Positions 17,120-26,109 are shown, counted from the stretch's first letter. The stretch: DNA of 64,000 bases from Gammaproteobacteria bacterium (GCA_020832085.1 JAFIFJ010000018.1:1-64000); one strand, 5' to 3'. The notes: generated by a model from the letters alone, not told the origin. Numbers and translations: made by a program.

Positions 17120-17962
17120 ATGATGAGCGCAATGACTCTGGGAGATGCCCAGATGGATTCCAGCGTCGGCGCCCGTCGGCCTGCGCCACGGCGATCGAGT
17201 CCGCACATCCTGCTGACGCTGGCCGAGGCGCAGCGGGCCATGCTGGAAGCCAGTACCTTGCTGACGCTAGGGCCCCTGATGCGCACCCTGCCTGCGGGTG
17301 ATGGCCACGGGGTCATGGTTCTGCCTGGATTCATGGCCACCGATCAATCCACCGCGCTGTTCCGCCGCCATCTGAACCGGCTCGGTTATCAGACCCGGCC
17401 CTGGGGTCTGGGTCGTAACCGTGGTCCTCGTGGTGACCTGATGGCAGAGATGGTTACTGCAGTCTCGCGTCTGGCTGACGAAACGGGTGAGGCGGTGTCT
17501 CTGGTGGGTCAATCCCTCGGTGGCATCTATGCGCGGGAGATCAGCCGGGCGATTCCAACGCAGGTGCGGCAGGTCATCAGCCTCGGCAGCCCCTTCGGCA
17601 CCTTGGATGGGGCCGGAACCAATCCAGGTGTGGCGCGGCTGTTCGAACTGTCCACCGGCAAGAGCGCCGCCGAAGCGCGCGCCGAGCAGGGTTTTGTGGA
17701 CATGAGCGAACCGCCGCCGGTGCCGAGCACGGCCATATTCAGCAAGACCGACGGCATTGCCTCGTGGCGGATCTGCCTCGAGCGGGAAGCGCCCACCACC
17801 GACAACGTGGAGATCATCGGCAGCCACTGCGGCATGGCCTTCAACCCGGTGGTGCTCTGGGTGGTGGCGGATCGCCTCGCCCAGACCGCCAATTGCTGGC
17901 AGCGCTTCGCCCGCACCGGCGCCCGGCGTTATGTGTTTCCGGGCCCCGTGTTCGCGCCCTGA
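17120..17962 (+). CDS. Alpha/beta-hydrolase fold esterase/lipase (storage-lipid locus paralogue 1)
   Basis: 280 residues from ATG 17120 after GGAGAGAG. The nucleophile elbow is GQSLGG, the acid is probably in SKTDGI, and the catalytic His in GSHCGM, giving a complete Ser-Asp-His triad in the expected order. It is clearly paralogous to the product at 19548-20321, sharing VLPGF, PSTAIxS and SH blocks. The surroundings (PhaR, phasin, wax ester synthase) suggest it acts on storage lipids or polyesters. Its 3' end overlaps the convergent small gene by 34 bp. Confidence 0.85.
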   Translation: MMSAMTLGDAQMDSSVGARRPAPRRSSPHILLTLAEAQRAMLEASTLLTLGPLMRTLPAGDGHGVMVLPGFMATDQSTALFRRHLNRLGYQTRPWGLGRNRGPRGDLMAEMVTAVSRLADETGEAVSLVGQSLGGIYAREISRAIPTQVRQVISLGSPFGTLDGAGTNPGVARLFELSTGKSAAEARAEQGFVDMSEPPPVPSTAIFSKTDGIASWRICLEREAPTTDNVEIIGSHCGMAFNPVVLWVVADRLAQTANCWQRFARTGARRYVFPGPVFAP

Positions 17963-18240
17963 TCGGTGGGCGGTGGTGGCGGTGGCTCGGCAGGCGGCTC
18001 GTTGCCGTTGCGGGCGCGGCCCATGATGGTAGCCAGCAGCGTCTGGTAGGCGTCCAGTCCCTGGGCCCCGCCCTTGATGACCGACTGCATCATGTTGCGC
18101 AGCAGCGTGCCGTCCAGGCCTTTTTCCACCTGGTCCCGCAGGCGTTCCACCAGCAGGTCGTTGACCGGAGAGACGTCTGGCAGGCCGAGCAGCCGCCGCG
18201 TTTCCTCCGGGGTCACGTCGAATTCCATCTTGACCTTCAT
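17929..18240 (-). CDS. Small conserved protein, DUF6489-like
   Basis: 103 residues from the ATG at 18238-18240. The N-terminal MKVKMEFDVTPEETRRLLGL resembles a conserved small-protein family (I recall DUF6489) found beside phasin and PhaR genes. The C-terminus is a poly-proline tail (PPAEPPPPPP). No catalytic motif is visible. It lies between the first hydrolase and the divergent phaR, so a role in the granule locus is possible but unproven. Upstream in-frame codons to 18321 look non-coding. Confidence 0.7.
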   Translation of the reverse strand: MKVKMEFDVTPEETRRLLGLPDVSPVNDLLVERLRDQVEKGLDGTLLRNMMQSVIKGGAQGLDAYQTLLATIMGRARNGNEPPAEPPPPPPTDQGANTGPGNT

Positions 18241-18353
18241 AAAGGCTCCGGTTGCGGGCGAGCGACGAGTTGCGCAATGTAGCATGACAGTGCGGACCGC
18301 GAGGCAGGCCGCTGCGTTCATGCCGGGAGGCCGTAATCCTTGAGAGCCCTGAA

Positions 18354-18995
18354 GTGAGAGTCCTGAAGAAGTACCCCAACCGCCGTCTCTACGACACCAA
18401 GAACAGCGTCTACGTGACGCTGGAGGACGTGCGGCAGATGGTGCTCGTGAATGAGAGCATCCAGGTGGTGGACTCCAAGACGGGTGCCGACCTGACGCGC
18501 AGCGTGCTGCTGCAGATCATCGCGGAGCAGGAGGGCGAGGGTCACGAGCCCCTGCTCACCAATCGGGTGCTGCAGCAGCTCATCCGCTTCTATGGCGACA
18601 GCATGCAGGGCGTGCTGTCGCGCTATATCGAGCAGAGCGTGATGACCTTCCTGCAGCAGCAGGAACTCTATCAGCGGCGCATGCGTGACGTGCTGTCGGC
18701 CTCGCCGGTGAAGCTGGTGCAGAAGTTCGCCGATCAGAATCTGGCCTTCTGGCGCAATCTGGTGCAGAAGGAACAGCGTGAGAAGGCGGACGATGGCGGT
18801 CAGCCCAAGGCCGCCGGCAGCGCTGACACCGGCGCAGGCTCAGAGCCGGAAGTCAGCTCCCCCCTGCCCCCTCCGCTGGATCCGGCCGTGTTTGATGCGA
18901 AGCAACACAGCCCCTCATCACCTGGGGGCTCGCAGGAAAAAGCTTCAGAAACAGATGCTAAGGGTAAGAAGGATAAATTCGACAAAGGAGCTTGA
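18354..18995 (+). CDS. phaR: Polyhydroxyalkanoate synthesis repressor PhaR
   Basis: 213 residues, start GTG 18354. The N-terminal KKYPNRRLYDTKNSVYVTL is the PhaR DNA-binding domain signature, followed by the PHB-accumulation-regulator region (LLTNRVLQQLIRFYGDSMQG). PhaR represses phasin and PHA genes and is titrated onto nascent granules. The C-terminal ~60 residues are low-complexity (Pro/Ser/Lys). The phasin gene follows 86 bp downstream and is its expected target. Confidence 0.95.
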   Translation: MRVLKKYPNRRLYDTKNSVYVTLEDVRQMVLVNESIQVVDSKTGADLTRSVLLQIIAEQEGEGHEPLLTNRVLQQLIRFYGDSMQGVLSRYIEQSVMTFLQQQELYQRRMRDVLSASPVKLVQKFADQNLAFWRNLVQKEQREKADDGGQPKAAGSADTGAGSEPEVSSPLPPPLDPAVFDAKQHSPSSPGGSQEKASETDAKGKKDKFDKGA

Positions 18996-19081
18996 CAGGG
19001 TTCGGGCACCCGCATATATTGCACTGCACAAATTGCTGCGTCGCACAACGCGAAGGCAGCTCCAGCAGCGAGGTGTTCGCC

Positions 19082-19513
19082 ATGTCGACTCAAACCCGTA
19101 TCAAGAGTGTGCTCAAGCCGGTCAATGAACTGGTCGTGCTCAATGCCGAAACCACCGGCTCCATCCTTATGCGTCAGAACGCCTTCTTCGGTGATCTGGT
19201 GGAATCCACCGTGCAGCAGGTGAAGACGCTGAGCCAGGCTCAGTCCCTGCGCGATGCCGTCGATGCCCAGCGCGCCTACATGAAGGAAGTGGGTTCCAAG
19301 GTGTCCGCCGTGACCCGCGACAACATCGAGACCCTGCGTGAAGGCACCAAGAGTGCCGGCACCGTCGTCAAGGGCGCGCTGCGTCGCGGCCGTGACGAGG
19401 TTTCCGAGGTGGTTGATTCCGCCCAGGAGCAGGCCTCTGAGGCCGTCAACACCGCCCGTGCGGAGTTCGCCGAGCGCGTGGCACCTGAGCAGCCGGCACC
19501 CACCAGCTTCTGA
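19082..19513 (+). CDS. Phasin-family protein
   Basis: 143 residues from ATG 19082 after GAGGTG. It is an almost wholly helical amphipathic protein with the phasin pattern (ILMRQNAFFGDLVESTVQQV near 30-49) and an Ala/Glu-rich C-terminal helix. Phasins coat polyhydroxyalkanoate granules. It follows phaR, its likely repressor. No PHA synthase is in the window. Confidence 0.85.
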   Translation: MSTQTRIKSVLKPVNELVVLNAETTGSILMRQNAFFGDLVESTVQQVKTLSQAQSLRDAVDAQRAYMKEVGSKVSAVTRDNIETLREGTKSAGTVVKGALRRGRDEVSEVVDSAQEQASEAVNTARAEFAERVAPEQPAPTSF

Positions 19514-19547
19514 GCTGGGCCATTCGGCGACCATCGTGAGCAAAACG

Positions 19548-20321
19548 ATGGCTGACGAGACCCTGGTCAAACGGCCGTCAGCGTTCCTTGGCCTGACTGA
19601 ACCGCTGCGGGCAGCTGCAGATCTCGCATCTCTGCTGCCCGGCAGTCTCTGGTTGAGTTCCGCGCCTCGGGGCGATGGACACCGGGTTGTGGTGCTGCCT
19701 GGCTTCACCGGCAGCGATCGCTCCACCGTCGCCCTGCGCGCCTTCCTGCGACGTCAGGGCTTCGATGCCCGGGGTTGGGAACTCGGTACCAATCTTGGCG
19801 GACCGGAACAACGCGGCGATCTCGATGATCTGCTGCGGCGTTTGCTCGCTGAGAGTGAGGAGCCCATCAGTCTGGTGGGTTGGTCCTTAGGAGGTGTACT
19901 TGCCCGCAATTTGGCGCGACGTCAGCCCCAGGCCATCCGCAGCCTGATTACCCTCGGCAGCCCCATTGGCGGCAGTCCCACTCGAACCCGGGCCTGGCGC
20001 TTGTACCGGCAGATTCATCGCGGCCAGAACCCGGAATTGACGGCCCGCTTTGCCAGCGGTGCGCGGCGGGAACCGCCGGAAAATGTGCCCAGTACGGCAA
20101 TCTGGTCGCGCAGTGACGGCATCGTGCCCTGGCGTATCGCCTGCGAACAGCCCGGCCCGGGCCGGGAAAACCTGGAAGTCCTGTCCAGCCATCTTGGTCT
20201 GGCAGTCAATGCTGCCGTGCTGTACGCGGTGGCGGATCGATTGAGTCAGCCCCGGGAGGGCTGGCGCCCGTTCGAAGCACCATGGTGGTTGCGGCCTGTG
20301 CTGCGGCCCGCAAAGGTGTAG
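19548..20321 (+). CDS. Alpha/beta-hydrolase fold esterase/lipase (storage-lipid locus paralogue 2)
   Basis: 257 residues from ATG 19548; a GTG at 19536 is an equal alternative as neither has a clear ribosome site. The nucleophile elbow is GWSLGG, the acid block SRSDGI, the His block SSHLGL. Strong block similarity to the 17120-17962 product indicates duplication around phaR-phasin. It ends 51 bp before the wax ester synthase gene, suggesting a role in acylglycerol, wax or polyester turnover. Confidence 0.85.
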   Translation: MADETLVKRPSAFLGLTEPLRAAADLASLLPGSLWLSSAPRGDGHRVVVLPGFTGSDRSTVALRAFLRRQGFDARGWELGTNLGGPEQRGDLDDLLRRLLAESEEPISLVGWSLGGVLARNLARRQPQAIRSLITLGSPIGGSPTRTRAWRLYRQIHRGQNPELTARFASGARREPPENVPSTAIWSRSDGIVPWRIACEQPGPGRENLEVLSSHLGLAVNAAVLYAVADRLSQPREGWRPFEAPWWLRPVLRPAKV

Positions 20322-20372
20322 CCTCGGAGTGGCCTCCAGGCAGGCGCGGGTGTAGACCTAAGGGGAGCCACC

Positions 20373-21836
20373 ATGCAACAGCTCACGGGAATGGATGCGT
20401 CCTTCCTCTATTTCGAAACGCCCAACCAGCCGATGCATATCGGCGCGCTGGCGGTCTACGACCCGTCCACGGCGCCGGGTGCCTTCGTGCGCTTCAAGGA
20501 CGTGCTCGGAACCATCGAAAGTCGCTTGCATATGGCGCGGACCTTCCGCGAACGCGTGGTGCGCGTACCCCTGGACCTCGATCATCCTTACTGGGTGCGC
20601 GATGCGGACTTCGATCTGGAGTTTCATGTCCGCCACATCGCGCTGCCGAAGCCCGGCGACTGGCGGCAGCTCTGTATCCAGACGGCGCGTCTGCATGCCC
20701 GCCCCCTCGATACCACCAAGCCCCTGTGGGAGTTCTATGTCATCGAGGGGCTCGATCACGTCCAGGGTCTCCCGCCCGGCAGCTTCGCCATCGTCTCGAA
20801 GATTCACCATGCCGCCATCGATGGCGTGTCCGGTGCCGAGATCACCGGAGCCATTCACGACCTCGAGCCGAATGCCAGTGTGGCGCCGCCCGAGCAGCCC
20901 TGGTCGGCGGATCGCGATCCTCTTGCAGCAGAGCTGATGATCCGGGCCTGGGCCAACAACCTCCGGCAGCCGTTCCACTTTGCCCGGGTCATGGCGAACA
21001 CGGTGCCGGCCATCGGGCGCGTGGCCGCCGGCTGGCGCAATGAATCGTTCAAGATTCCAGCCCCGGTGCCGCGCACCCGTTTCAACCGCACCATCTCTCC
21101 CCATCGGGTGGTGGATGGCCGGTCCTTCCCGCTGGCGAAGATCCGCCGCATCAAGTCTGCTGTGGACGGCGCCACGGTCAATGACGCCGTCCTCAGCATT
21201 GTCGGCGGTGCCCTGCGGCGCTATCTGATGAGCAAGAACGAACTGCCCGTCGAATCCCTGGTGGCCATGGCGCCGATCTCGGTTCGCGCTAAGGATCAAT
21301 CCGGTGCGATGGGCAACCAGGTGGCGGCCATGGCCGCCCAGCTGCGCTCGGACATTGGCGAGCCGATTGCCCGACTGCAGGCGGTTCATGAAGGCACGGT
21401 GCAGTCCAAGGCGCTGACGGAGGCGGTGGGCGCCCGCCTGATGACGGACTACAGTCAGTTCATTCCCTCATCTCTGGCCGGACTGGCCGCGCGGCTTTAT
21501 ACCCGCGCCGGGCTGGCGAATCGGGTGCGGCCGATCTTCAACTGCGTGGTGACCAATATTCCGGGGCCCCAGCAATCGCTGTACATGGGCGGTGCACGGC
21601 TGATCACCCAGTATGGCCTTGGCCCCATCGTCGACGGCATGGCCCTGATCCATCCGGTGTTCAGCTACTGCGGTGAGATCACCATCTCGTTCACGTCCTG
21701 CCGCGAGATCATGCCGGACCCGGAGTTCTACGCCGAGTGCATCGAGGCGTCCTACGAGGAGATGTGTGAAGCAGCGGGTATTCGGGACGAAGCGCCGCCC
21801 CCGTCGTCTGTCGTGGAGCCCACCTACAGCGCCTGA
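20373..21836 (+). CDS. Wax ester synthase / diacylglycerol acyltransferase (WS/DGAT)
   Basis: 487 residues, full length. It starts with the conserved MQQLTGMDASFLYFETPNQP. The catalytic HHxxxDG motif is HHAAIDG (about 150). The C-terminal half carries the conserved NIPGPQQSLYMGG block. The enzyme makes wax esters or triacylglycerol from acyl-CoA at the membrane or lipid-body surface. Its location with phasin, PhaR and two hydrolases marks a combined neutral-lipid and PHA storage locus. Confidence 0.96.
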   Translation: MQQLTGMDASFLYFETPNQPMHIGALAVYDPSTAPGAFVRFKDVLGTIESRLHMARTFRERVVRVPLDLDHPYWVRDADFDLEFHVRHIALPKPGDWRQLCIQTARLHARPLDTTKPLWEFYVIEGLDHVQGLPPGSFAIVSKIHHAAIDGVSGAEITGAIHDLEPNASVAPPEQPWSADRDPLAAELMIRAWANNLRQPFHFARVMANTVPAIGRVAAGWRNESFKIPAPVPRTRFNRTISPHRVVDGRSFPLAKIRRIKSAVDGATVNDAVLSIVGGALRRYLMSKNELPVESLVAMAPISVRAKDQSGAMGNQVAAMAAQLRSDIGEPIARLQAVHEGTVQSKALTEAVGARLMTDYSQFIPSSLAGLAARLYTRAGLANRVRPIFNCVVTNIPGPQQSLYMGGARLITQYGLGPIVDGMALIHPVFSYCGEITISFTSCREIMPDPEFYAECIEASYEEMCEAAGIRDEAPPPSSVVEPTYSA

Positions 21837-21943
21837 AGTCCGAGGGTGCCGTCAGGCGGCCCGGCTTGGCCCCCGAGAATGCACCTTCCCCCTGTGCAGG
21901 CGCTTTGCGACACTGGGCAGGAGAAAGGATCCGGGAAACAGGC

Positions 21944-22624
21944 ATGAGCGGACGAGTCGAAGGCAAACGCATTCTCGTGACGCAGGCGGACCGGTTCATG
22001 GGGCCTGTCATTGCGCGGCGCTTGCGCAGCGAAGGCGCGGACGTCATCGAGGACGACGCAGCGCCTCGGGGTATTGATGGTGGCCGAGCGATCGCTGAAC
22101 GCCATGGTGCCGTCGATGTGCTGGTAGCCAATCTCGCCTTGCCGCCTCACCCGGCCCTGGTGGACGAAACCACGGATGCCGACTGGCACGCGCTGTTCGA
22201 TGCTCTGGTTCATCCCCTCATGGGGCTCGTTGGGACGTCAGCACGATTCATGAAGGCTGCAGGCCATGGGCGCATCATCGGCATGACCAGTGCGGCGCCC
22301 CTGCGAGGTATCCCGAAAAACAGCGCCTACTGCGCTGCTCGCGGGGCTCAGAATGCCTACCTTCGGGCTGCTGGGCTCGAACTTGCGCGCCATGGCGTGC
22401 TCGTCTGCGCCATCGCTCAGAACTACGTTGCCAATGATACCTACTACCCGCCCGGACTCACCGAGGACGAACGCTTCCTGGAACGCATGCGCGCGGTGGT
22501 TCCCGCCCGCCGCATCGGCGACCCGGAGGAAACCGCCTCGCTGGCGCTGTTCCTGGCCAGCGAGGCCGGTTTCATGCCCGGCCAGATCATTCCCTTGGCA
22601 GGGGGCTGGACCACGACGCTGTAG
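21944..22624 (+). CDS. Probable halohydrin dehalogenase (SDR-fold)
   Basis: 226 residues with an SDR Rossmann fold, but the cofactor glycine motif is replaced. Residues Thr13, Phe18 and Gly20 fit T-x4-F/Y-x-G, and Ser116-x12-Tyr129-x3-Arg133 fits S-x12-Y-x3-R. These are the two fingerprints that separate halohydrin dehalogenases from true SDRs, which have Tyr-x3-Lys. Later blocks (NYVANDTYYP, RRIGDPEE, GQIIPLAGGW) also align by eye with HheC-type enzymes. The family converts vicinal haloalcohols to epoxides and back without NAD(P)H. Start ATG 21944. No other dehalogenation gene is adjacent. A non-reducing SDR relative is the alternative. Confidence 0.82.
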   Translation: MSGRVEGKRILVTQADRFMGPVIARRLRSEGADVIEDDAAPRGIDGGRAIAERHGAVDVLVANLALPPHPALVDETTDADWHALFDALVHPLMGLVGTSARFMKAAGHGRIIGMTSAAPLRGIPKNSAYCAARGAQNAYLRAAGLELARHGVLVCAIAQNYVANDTYYPPGLTEDERFLERMRAVVPARRIGDPEETASLALFLASEAGFMPGQIIPLAGGWTTTL

Positions 22625-22627
22625 CGC

Positions 22628-23017
22628 TCACCCAGCGTCACTGGACACCTGACCGCTGCGGTGAGCGTGCAGCTTTTCGAGCCGCTCCGAATCGATGGCC
22701 GCAATCAGTTCCCGCGTCATCTCTTCACGGCACTCACGTTCCCACTGCACCCGCGCAATGCCCCGGACGCCATGCATGCGGCAGGCTTTGTCCGCGGCAC
22801 GCATCACCCGCTGGTGCAGATCTTCGAGGCCTTGGGCGCTGGCCAGTTCGCCGCGTTCGAACTCAACGCTCGCCTTGGGCAGATCGCTTGCGGCAGCGAA
22901 TCCCGACAGCGCCAAACCCGTGATGAACATTGCAGCCCCTGCGATGTTGCGGCCGCTTCTGAATCCCTTGCGACCTTGACTGTCTGCAACATTTCCGGGC
23001 TCGATCCTCGTGTTCAT
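22628..23017 (-). CDS. UrcA-family secreted protein, copy 1
   Basis: 129 residues; ATG preceded by CGGAGGTAGTC. It has a hydrophobic signal segment (about 26-44, AGAAMFITGLALSGFAAA) and the UrcA pattern of one small helical domain with two cysteines (KACRMHG and RECREEM) likely to form a disulfide. Function of UrcA proteins is unknown; they are periplasmic and widespread in proteobacteria. It is a tandem paralogue of 23202-23591, and both point away from an ECF sigma operon. Confidence 0.85.
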   Translation of the reverse strand: MNTRIEPGNVADSQGRKGFRSGRNIAGAAMFITGLALSGFAAASDLPKASVEFERGELASAQGLEDLHQRVMRAADKACRMHGVRGIARVQWERECREEMTRELIAAIDSERLEKLHAHRSGQVSSDAG

Positions 23018-23201
23018 GACTACCTCCGATTCTCTCCAACGCCATCGATCCCGATGGCATGATTATTAGGACATTTGCCGGTCCGTCTGATCAGTACCGC
23101 AAACGCCGTGTCGTCCTGCTTTGCTCTCGGCCTGTCGCAAACTTTGGTCAAGCGCGGCGGGCCGAGGCGCAAAACAGCTCACAGGGCATCGCTGGTTGTG
23201 C

Positions 23202-23591
23202 TCATCCGGCATCGGCGGACTTCTGTCCACTGCGCTGGGCGTGAAACTGTCTGAGCCGTTCTGAATCGATGGCCACGAGCAGCTCGCGGACCATCTCTTC
23301 CCGGCATTCGGCTTCCCAGCGCATCCGCGCGATGCCTCGAGTGCCATGCATGCGGCAGGCCTTGCTCGCAGCACGAAGCACCCGGTCATGCAGATCCTCC
23401 AGGCCTTCGGCGCTGGCCAGCTCGCCGCGCTCGAACTCGATGCTGGCCTGAGGGATCCCGCTCCCATGGGCGAGTCCCGAAAGTCCCAGGCCACCGCTGA
23501 CCATGGCCGCGACGATGAACTTCCAGCTGTTGCTCGTGACTCCGCTGCGATCGGAGCGCGCGATACCGATGTTGCCGATTGTCGTTCTCAT
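23202..23591 (-). CDS. UrcA-family secreted protein, copy 2
   Basis: 129 residues from the ATG at 23589-23591, preceded by GGAGGTGGTC. It shares the mature core of copy 1, including KACRMHGTRGIAR and AECREEM, while the signal regions diverge. A recent tandem duplication is likely. It lies 162 bp from the divergent ECF sigma gene. Confidence 0.85.
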   Translation of the reverse strand: MRTTIGNIGIARSDRSGVTSNSWKFIVAAMVSGGLGLSGLAHGSGIPQASIEFERGELASAEGLEDLHDRVLRAASKACRMHGTRGIARMRWEAECREEMVRELLVAIDSERLRQFHAQRSGQKSADAG

Positions 23592-23753
23592 GACCACCTC
23601 CACGTGGTTGCTGCACCATCCCTGTGGATGGCTCATCTACTCAGACGCTGAATGGGTGGCTGGGGTTTGCAGCGGAGATTGCGTTCCATCGTTCAAACCT
23701 TTCTGCTCGTCGCAACATCTCAGGGTTGAGCGTCGACGGGACCACACAAGCGC

Positions 23754-24314
23754 ATGACCGACACGGAAACCGCACTGCTGGAGCAGGATCATCTGGCCCG
23801 CGCGCGCAACGGCGATCAGGCCGCTTTTGCCTGGCTCTATCGCCAGAACGTCAATCGGATCTACGCGCTCTGCCTGCGCATGACGGCGGATCAGTCGGTC
23901 GCAGAGGAGTGCACCCAGCGGGCCTTCGTGCAGGCGTTTCGCCGCTTGGCCGACTTTCGTGGTGACAGTCGCTGGTCGACCTGGCTGCACCGCGTGGCGG
24001 TGAACGAGGTGATGGGCAGCCACCGGGATACCGGGCGGCGACGGTTGCGTGAGGTGCCGCTTGTGGACCCTGACCTGGAACTGTCGCCGAATGCAGAGAA
24101 TCCTGGCGCCACCCTGGATCTGGAGCGCGCCATCGCGCGGCTTCCGGATCGCGCGCGACAGGTGTTCGTGCTGATCGCCATCCATGGTCACAGCCATGAG
24201 GAAGCAGGCGAGCTGCTCGGTGTCGCCGCGGGTACCTGCAAGGCGCAATACCATCGGGCGCGCGGCCTGCTCGCCCAGTGGCTGGGTGTGAACGAAGGAG
24301 CTGAGCATGACTGA
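23754..24314 (+). CDS. RNA polymerase sigma factor, ECF subfamily (RpoE-like)
   Basis: 186 residues. Region 2 is seen in FAWLYRQNVNRIYALCLRMT and the -10 recognition stretch FRRLADFRGDSRWSTWLHRV. Region 4 is LPDRARQVFVLIAIHGHSHE followed by the helix-turn-helix AGELLGVAAGTCKAQYHRAR. It overlaps the anti-sigma gene by 8 bp. It probably responds to envelope stress through that partner; divergent urcA genes are candidate targets. Confidence 0.93.
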   Translation: MTDTETALLEQDHLARARNGDQAAFAWLYRQNVNRIYALCLRMTADQSVAEECTQRAFVQAFRRLADFRGDSRWSTWLHRVAVNEVMGSHRDTGRRRLREVPLVDPDLELSPNAENPGATLDLERAIARLPDRARQVFVLIAIHGHSHEEAGELLGVAAGTCKAQYHRARGLLAQWLGVNEGAEHD

Positions 24315-24870
24315 CCACGATCCAGGCGAGGGGCGTCCGTCACTGGATGAAGCCATTGCCGGCCTGCCGCGGGAGCTGGCGCCGGAGCGGGATCTCTGGC
24401 CGGCAATCGCTGCGGACCTGCAGGCCGGCCGACGCAGGGCCTGGCTGCAACCGTTTGCCGCGGCCGCTGCCATTGGCTGTGTGGCTGTCCTGGGCTGGCA
24501 CCTGCTCGATGGACCTTCGCAGGATGAGCCCATCGAGCTGGTCGAGCAGCCGTGGCAGGAGCGGCCGGTGCAGGCTCTGCCCTACGACTTCATCGCCGTG
24601 GAAGCCGAGTATGGCGCCGCGCGGGAGCAGCTCGTTGCAGATCTCGATGCACGCCTGGAGCAACTCTCTCCGGAGAGTCGAGCGGCCATCGAGCGCAGTC
24701 TCGAAACCATTGCCGGCGCGCTGGTCGATCTCCGCGCGGCGCTGGCCGATGAACCCTTGGACCCCGTCTTGCGGCGTCTGCTGCTGAATCTTCACGGTCA
24801 GGAGCTGGCTGTTCTGGCCCAGGTCGAACGCAGCACCCGCGTGGTGCAGGACAGGAGGATGGAGCTATGA
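24307..24870 (+). CDS. Putative membrane anti-sigma factor
   Basis: 187 residues. One transmembrane helix (about 48-64, FAAAAAIGCVAVLGWHL) separates a short cytoplasmic N-terminus from a helical periplasmic domain rich in Glu, Arg and Leu. No zinc-binding ZAS motif is visible. Its assignment rests on topology and on overlap with the ECF sigma gene upstream and the DUF4097 gene downstream (ATGA). An anti-sigma role is inferred. Confidence 0.68.
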   Translation: MTDHDPGEGRPSLDEAIAGLPRELAPERDLWPAIAADLQAGRRRAWLQPFAAAAAIGCVAVLGWHLLDGPSQDEPIELVEQPWQERPVQALPYDFIAVEAEYGAAREQLVADLDARLEQLSPESRAAIERSLETIAGALVDLRAALADEPLDPVLRRLLLNLHGQELAVLAQVERSTRVVQDRRMEL

Positions 24871-25844
24871 GAACCATGACCTTGATCGGAGGCCCAGCGG
24901 CTCGAGCGCTGATTGCCCTCGCTGTCCTCGTCAGCGCGGCGGCAACCCACGCTGCCGACTACGAACGCACTCTGCCGGCTGAGCGGACCGGAGAAATCGA
25001 AGTCCGCAACCTCTCAGGATCGGTGCAGGTGAGGGGTTGGGACCGCGCCGAGGTGGCCATTGCTGCCCGGCTCGCTGACGGTCAGGACATCGACGTTCAG
25101 TCGCGCAGTGGCCGGATCGTCATCGAAGTCAGCCAGCCCGGCCAGCGCCGCGCCCGAGAGGCGGACCTCGAACTGCGCGTTCCCCGGGACAGTCGCCTGC
25201 GCGTCAGCGGTGTCAGCGCTGATATCGAAGTGGACGACGTCGCAGGCGACCTGAACCTGAAGTCGGTCAGTGGCCATGTGGATGCTCGCGGCTTCGGCGC
25301 CGACCTTGACGTGAGCACGGTGAACGGGCGCATTCGGGCTGTCGGCAGCGGTCAGACGGGCCGCTTGATTGCCAGCACCGTCAACGGCGCCATCCACGTC
25401 GAGGGCGCGGCAGGCCAATTGGAGGTGTCCACGGTGAATGGCGAGGTGGCGATCACGGGGGGGCGCTTCGAACGGGTGCGGCTCAATGGCGTCAACGCCC
25501 ATATTCACGGCCACCTCGAATTGACCGAAGAGGGTCGCTTCGAGGCCGACAGCGTGTCCGGCAGGCTCGCGCTGAGACTGCCCCCGGAGCTGCCGGCCCG
25601 TTTCGATCTCGAATCCTTCAGTGGCCGGATTCAGCCCTGCGACGGCGTCAGCGCCGAGCGCTCGAGTCGGTTCGGACCGGGTTATCGTCTGGCCTTTACG
25701 CGCGGTGCAGGCACGGCTCAGGTGCAGGCTCGCAGCATGAGCGGTGAGATCGCGCTGTGCGAGCCGGCAGCCAGAGCCCCCGCTTCGGGCGAGGAGCCCC
25801 GTCAGTGCAAGTTGTGGTGGACGCGTCCCTCACCCCAGCGGTGA
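24867..25844 (+). CDS. DUF4097-family exported beta-helix protein
   Basis: 325 residues. Signal peptide (about 11-29, ending THAAD). The mature part is a series of short repeated strands such as GEIEVRNLSGSVQVRGW, LNLKSVSGHVDARGF and LEVSTVNGEVAITGG, typical of DUF4097 right-handed beta-helix proteins. These are often paired with sigma/anti-sigma units and may sense envelope state. It overlaps the anti-sigma gene by ATGA. Confidence 0.85.
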   Translation: MRTMTLIGGPAARALIALAVLVSAAATHAADYERTLPAERTGEIEVRNLSGSVQVRGWDRAEVAIAARLADGQDIDVQSRSGRIVIEVSQPGQRRAREADLELRVPRDSRLRVSGVSADIEVDDVAGDLNLKSVSGHVDARGFGADLDVSTVNGRIRAVGSGQTGRLIASTVNGAIHVEGAAGQLEVSTVNGEVAITGGRFERVRLNGVNAHIHGHLELTEEGRFEADSVSGRLALRLPPELPARFDLESFSGRIQPCDGVSAERSSRFGPGYRLAFTRGAGTAQVQARSMSGEIALCEPAARAPASGEEPRQCKLWWTRPSPQR

Positions 25845-26109
25845 GCCCCTTGACCGTCCTTGGGCCTTTCATGGAGCAGATCGAAACCCCCAGGTTTAGA
25901 AAGCCTTTGTAGGCCCAACGGCTTGCAGTCAGCAGGCTCGTCGCATGCCCGTCCGCGGACCGAGCGCGCGCGCCTGCAGCATCCTGCTGCGACTTCCACC
26001 CCTTTCCCCTGCGTCAGCGCGGTTGTCCGCCGTCTGCCGCTGCAGTTTGCTAGACTTCCGCAGCGTCAAGTCACGTCCATTAGAACGACCCCAGGGGAGC
26101 ATTGCATCC

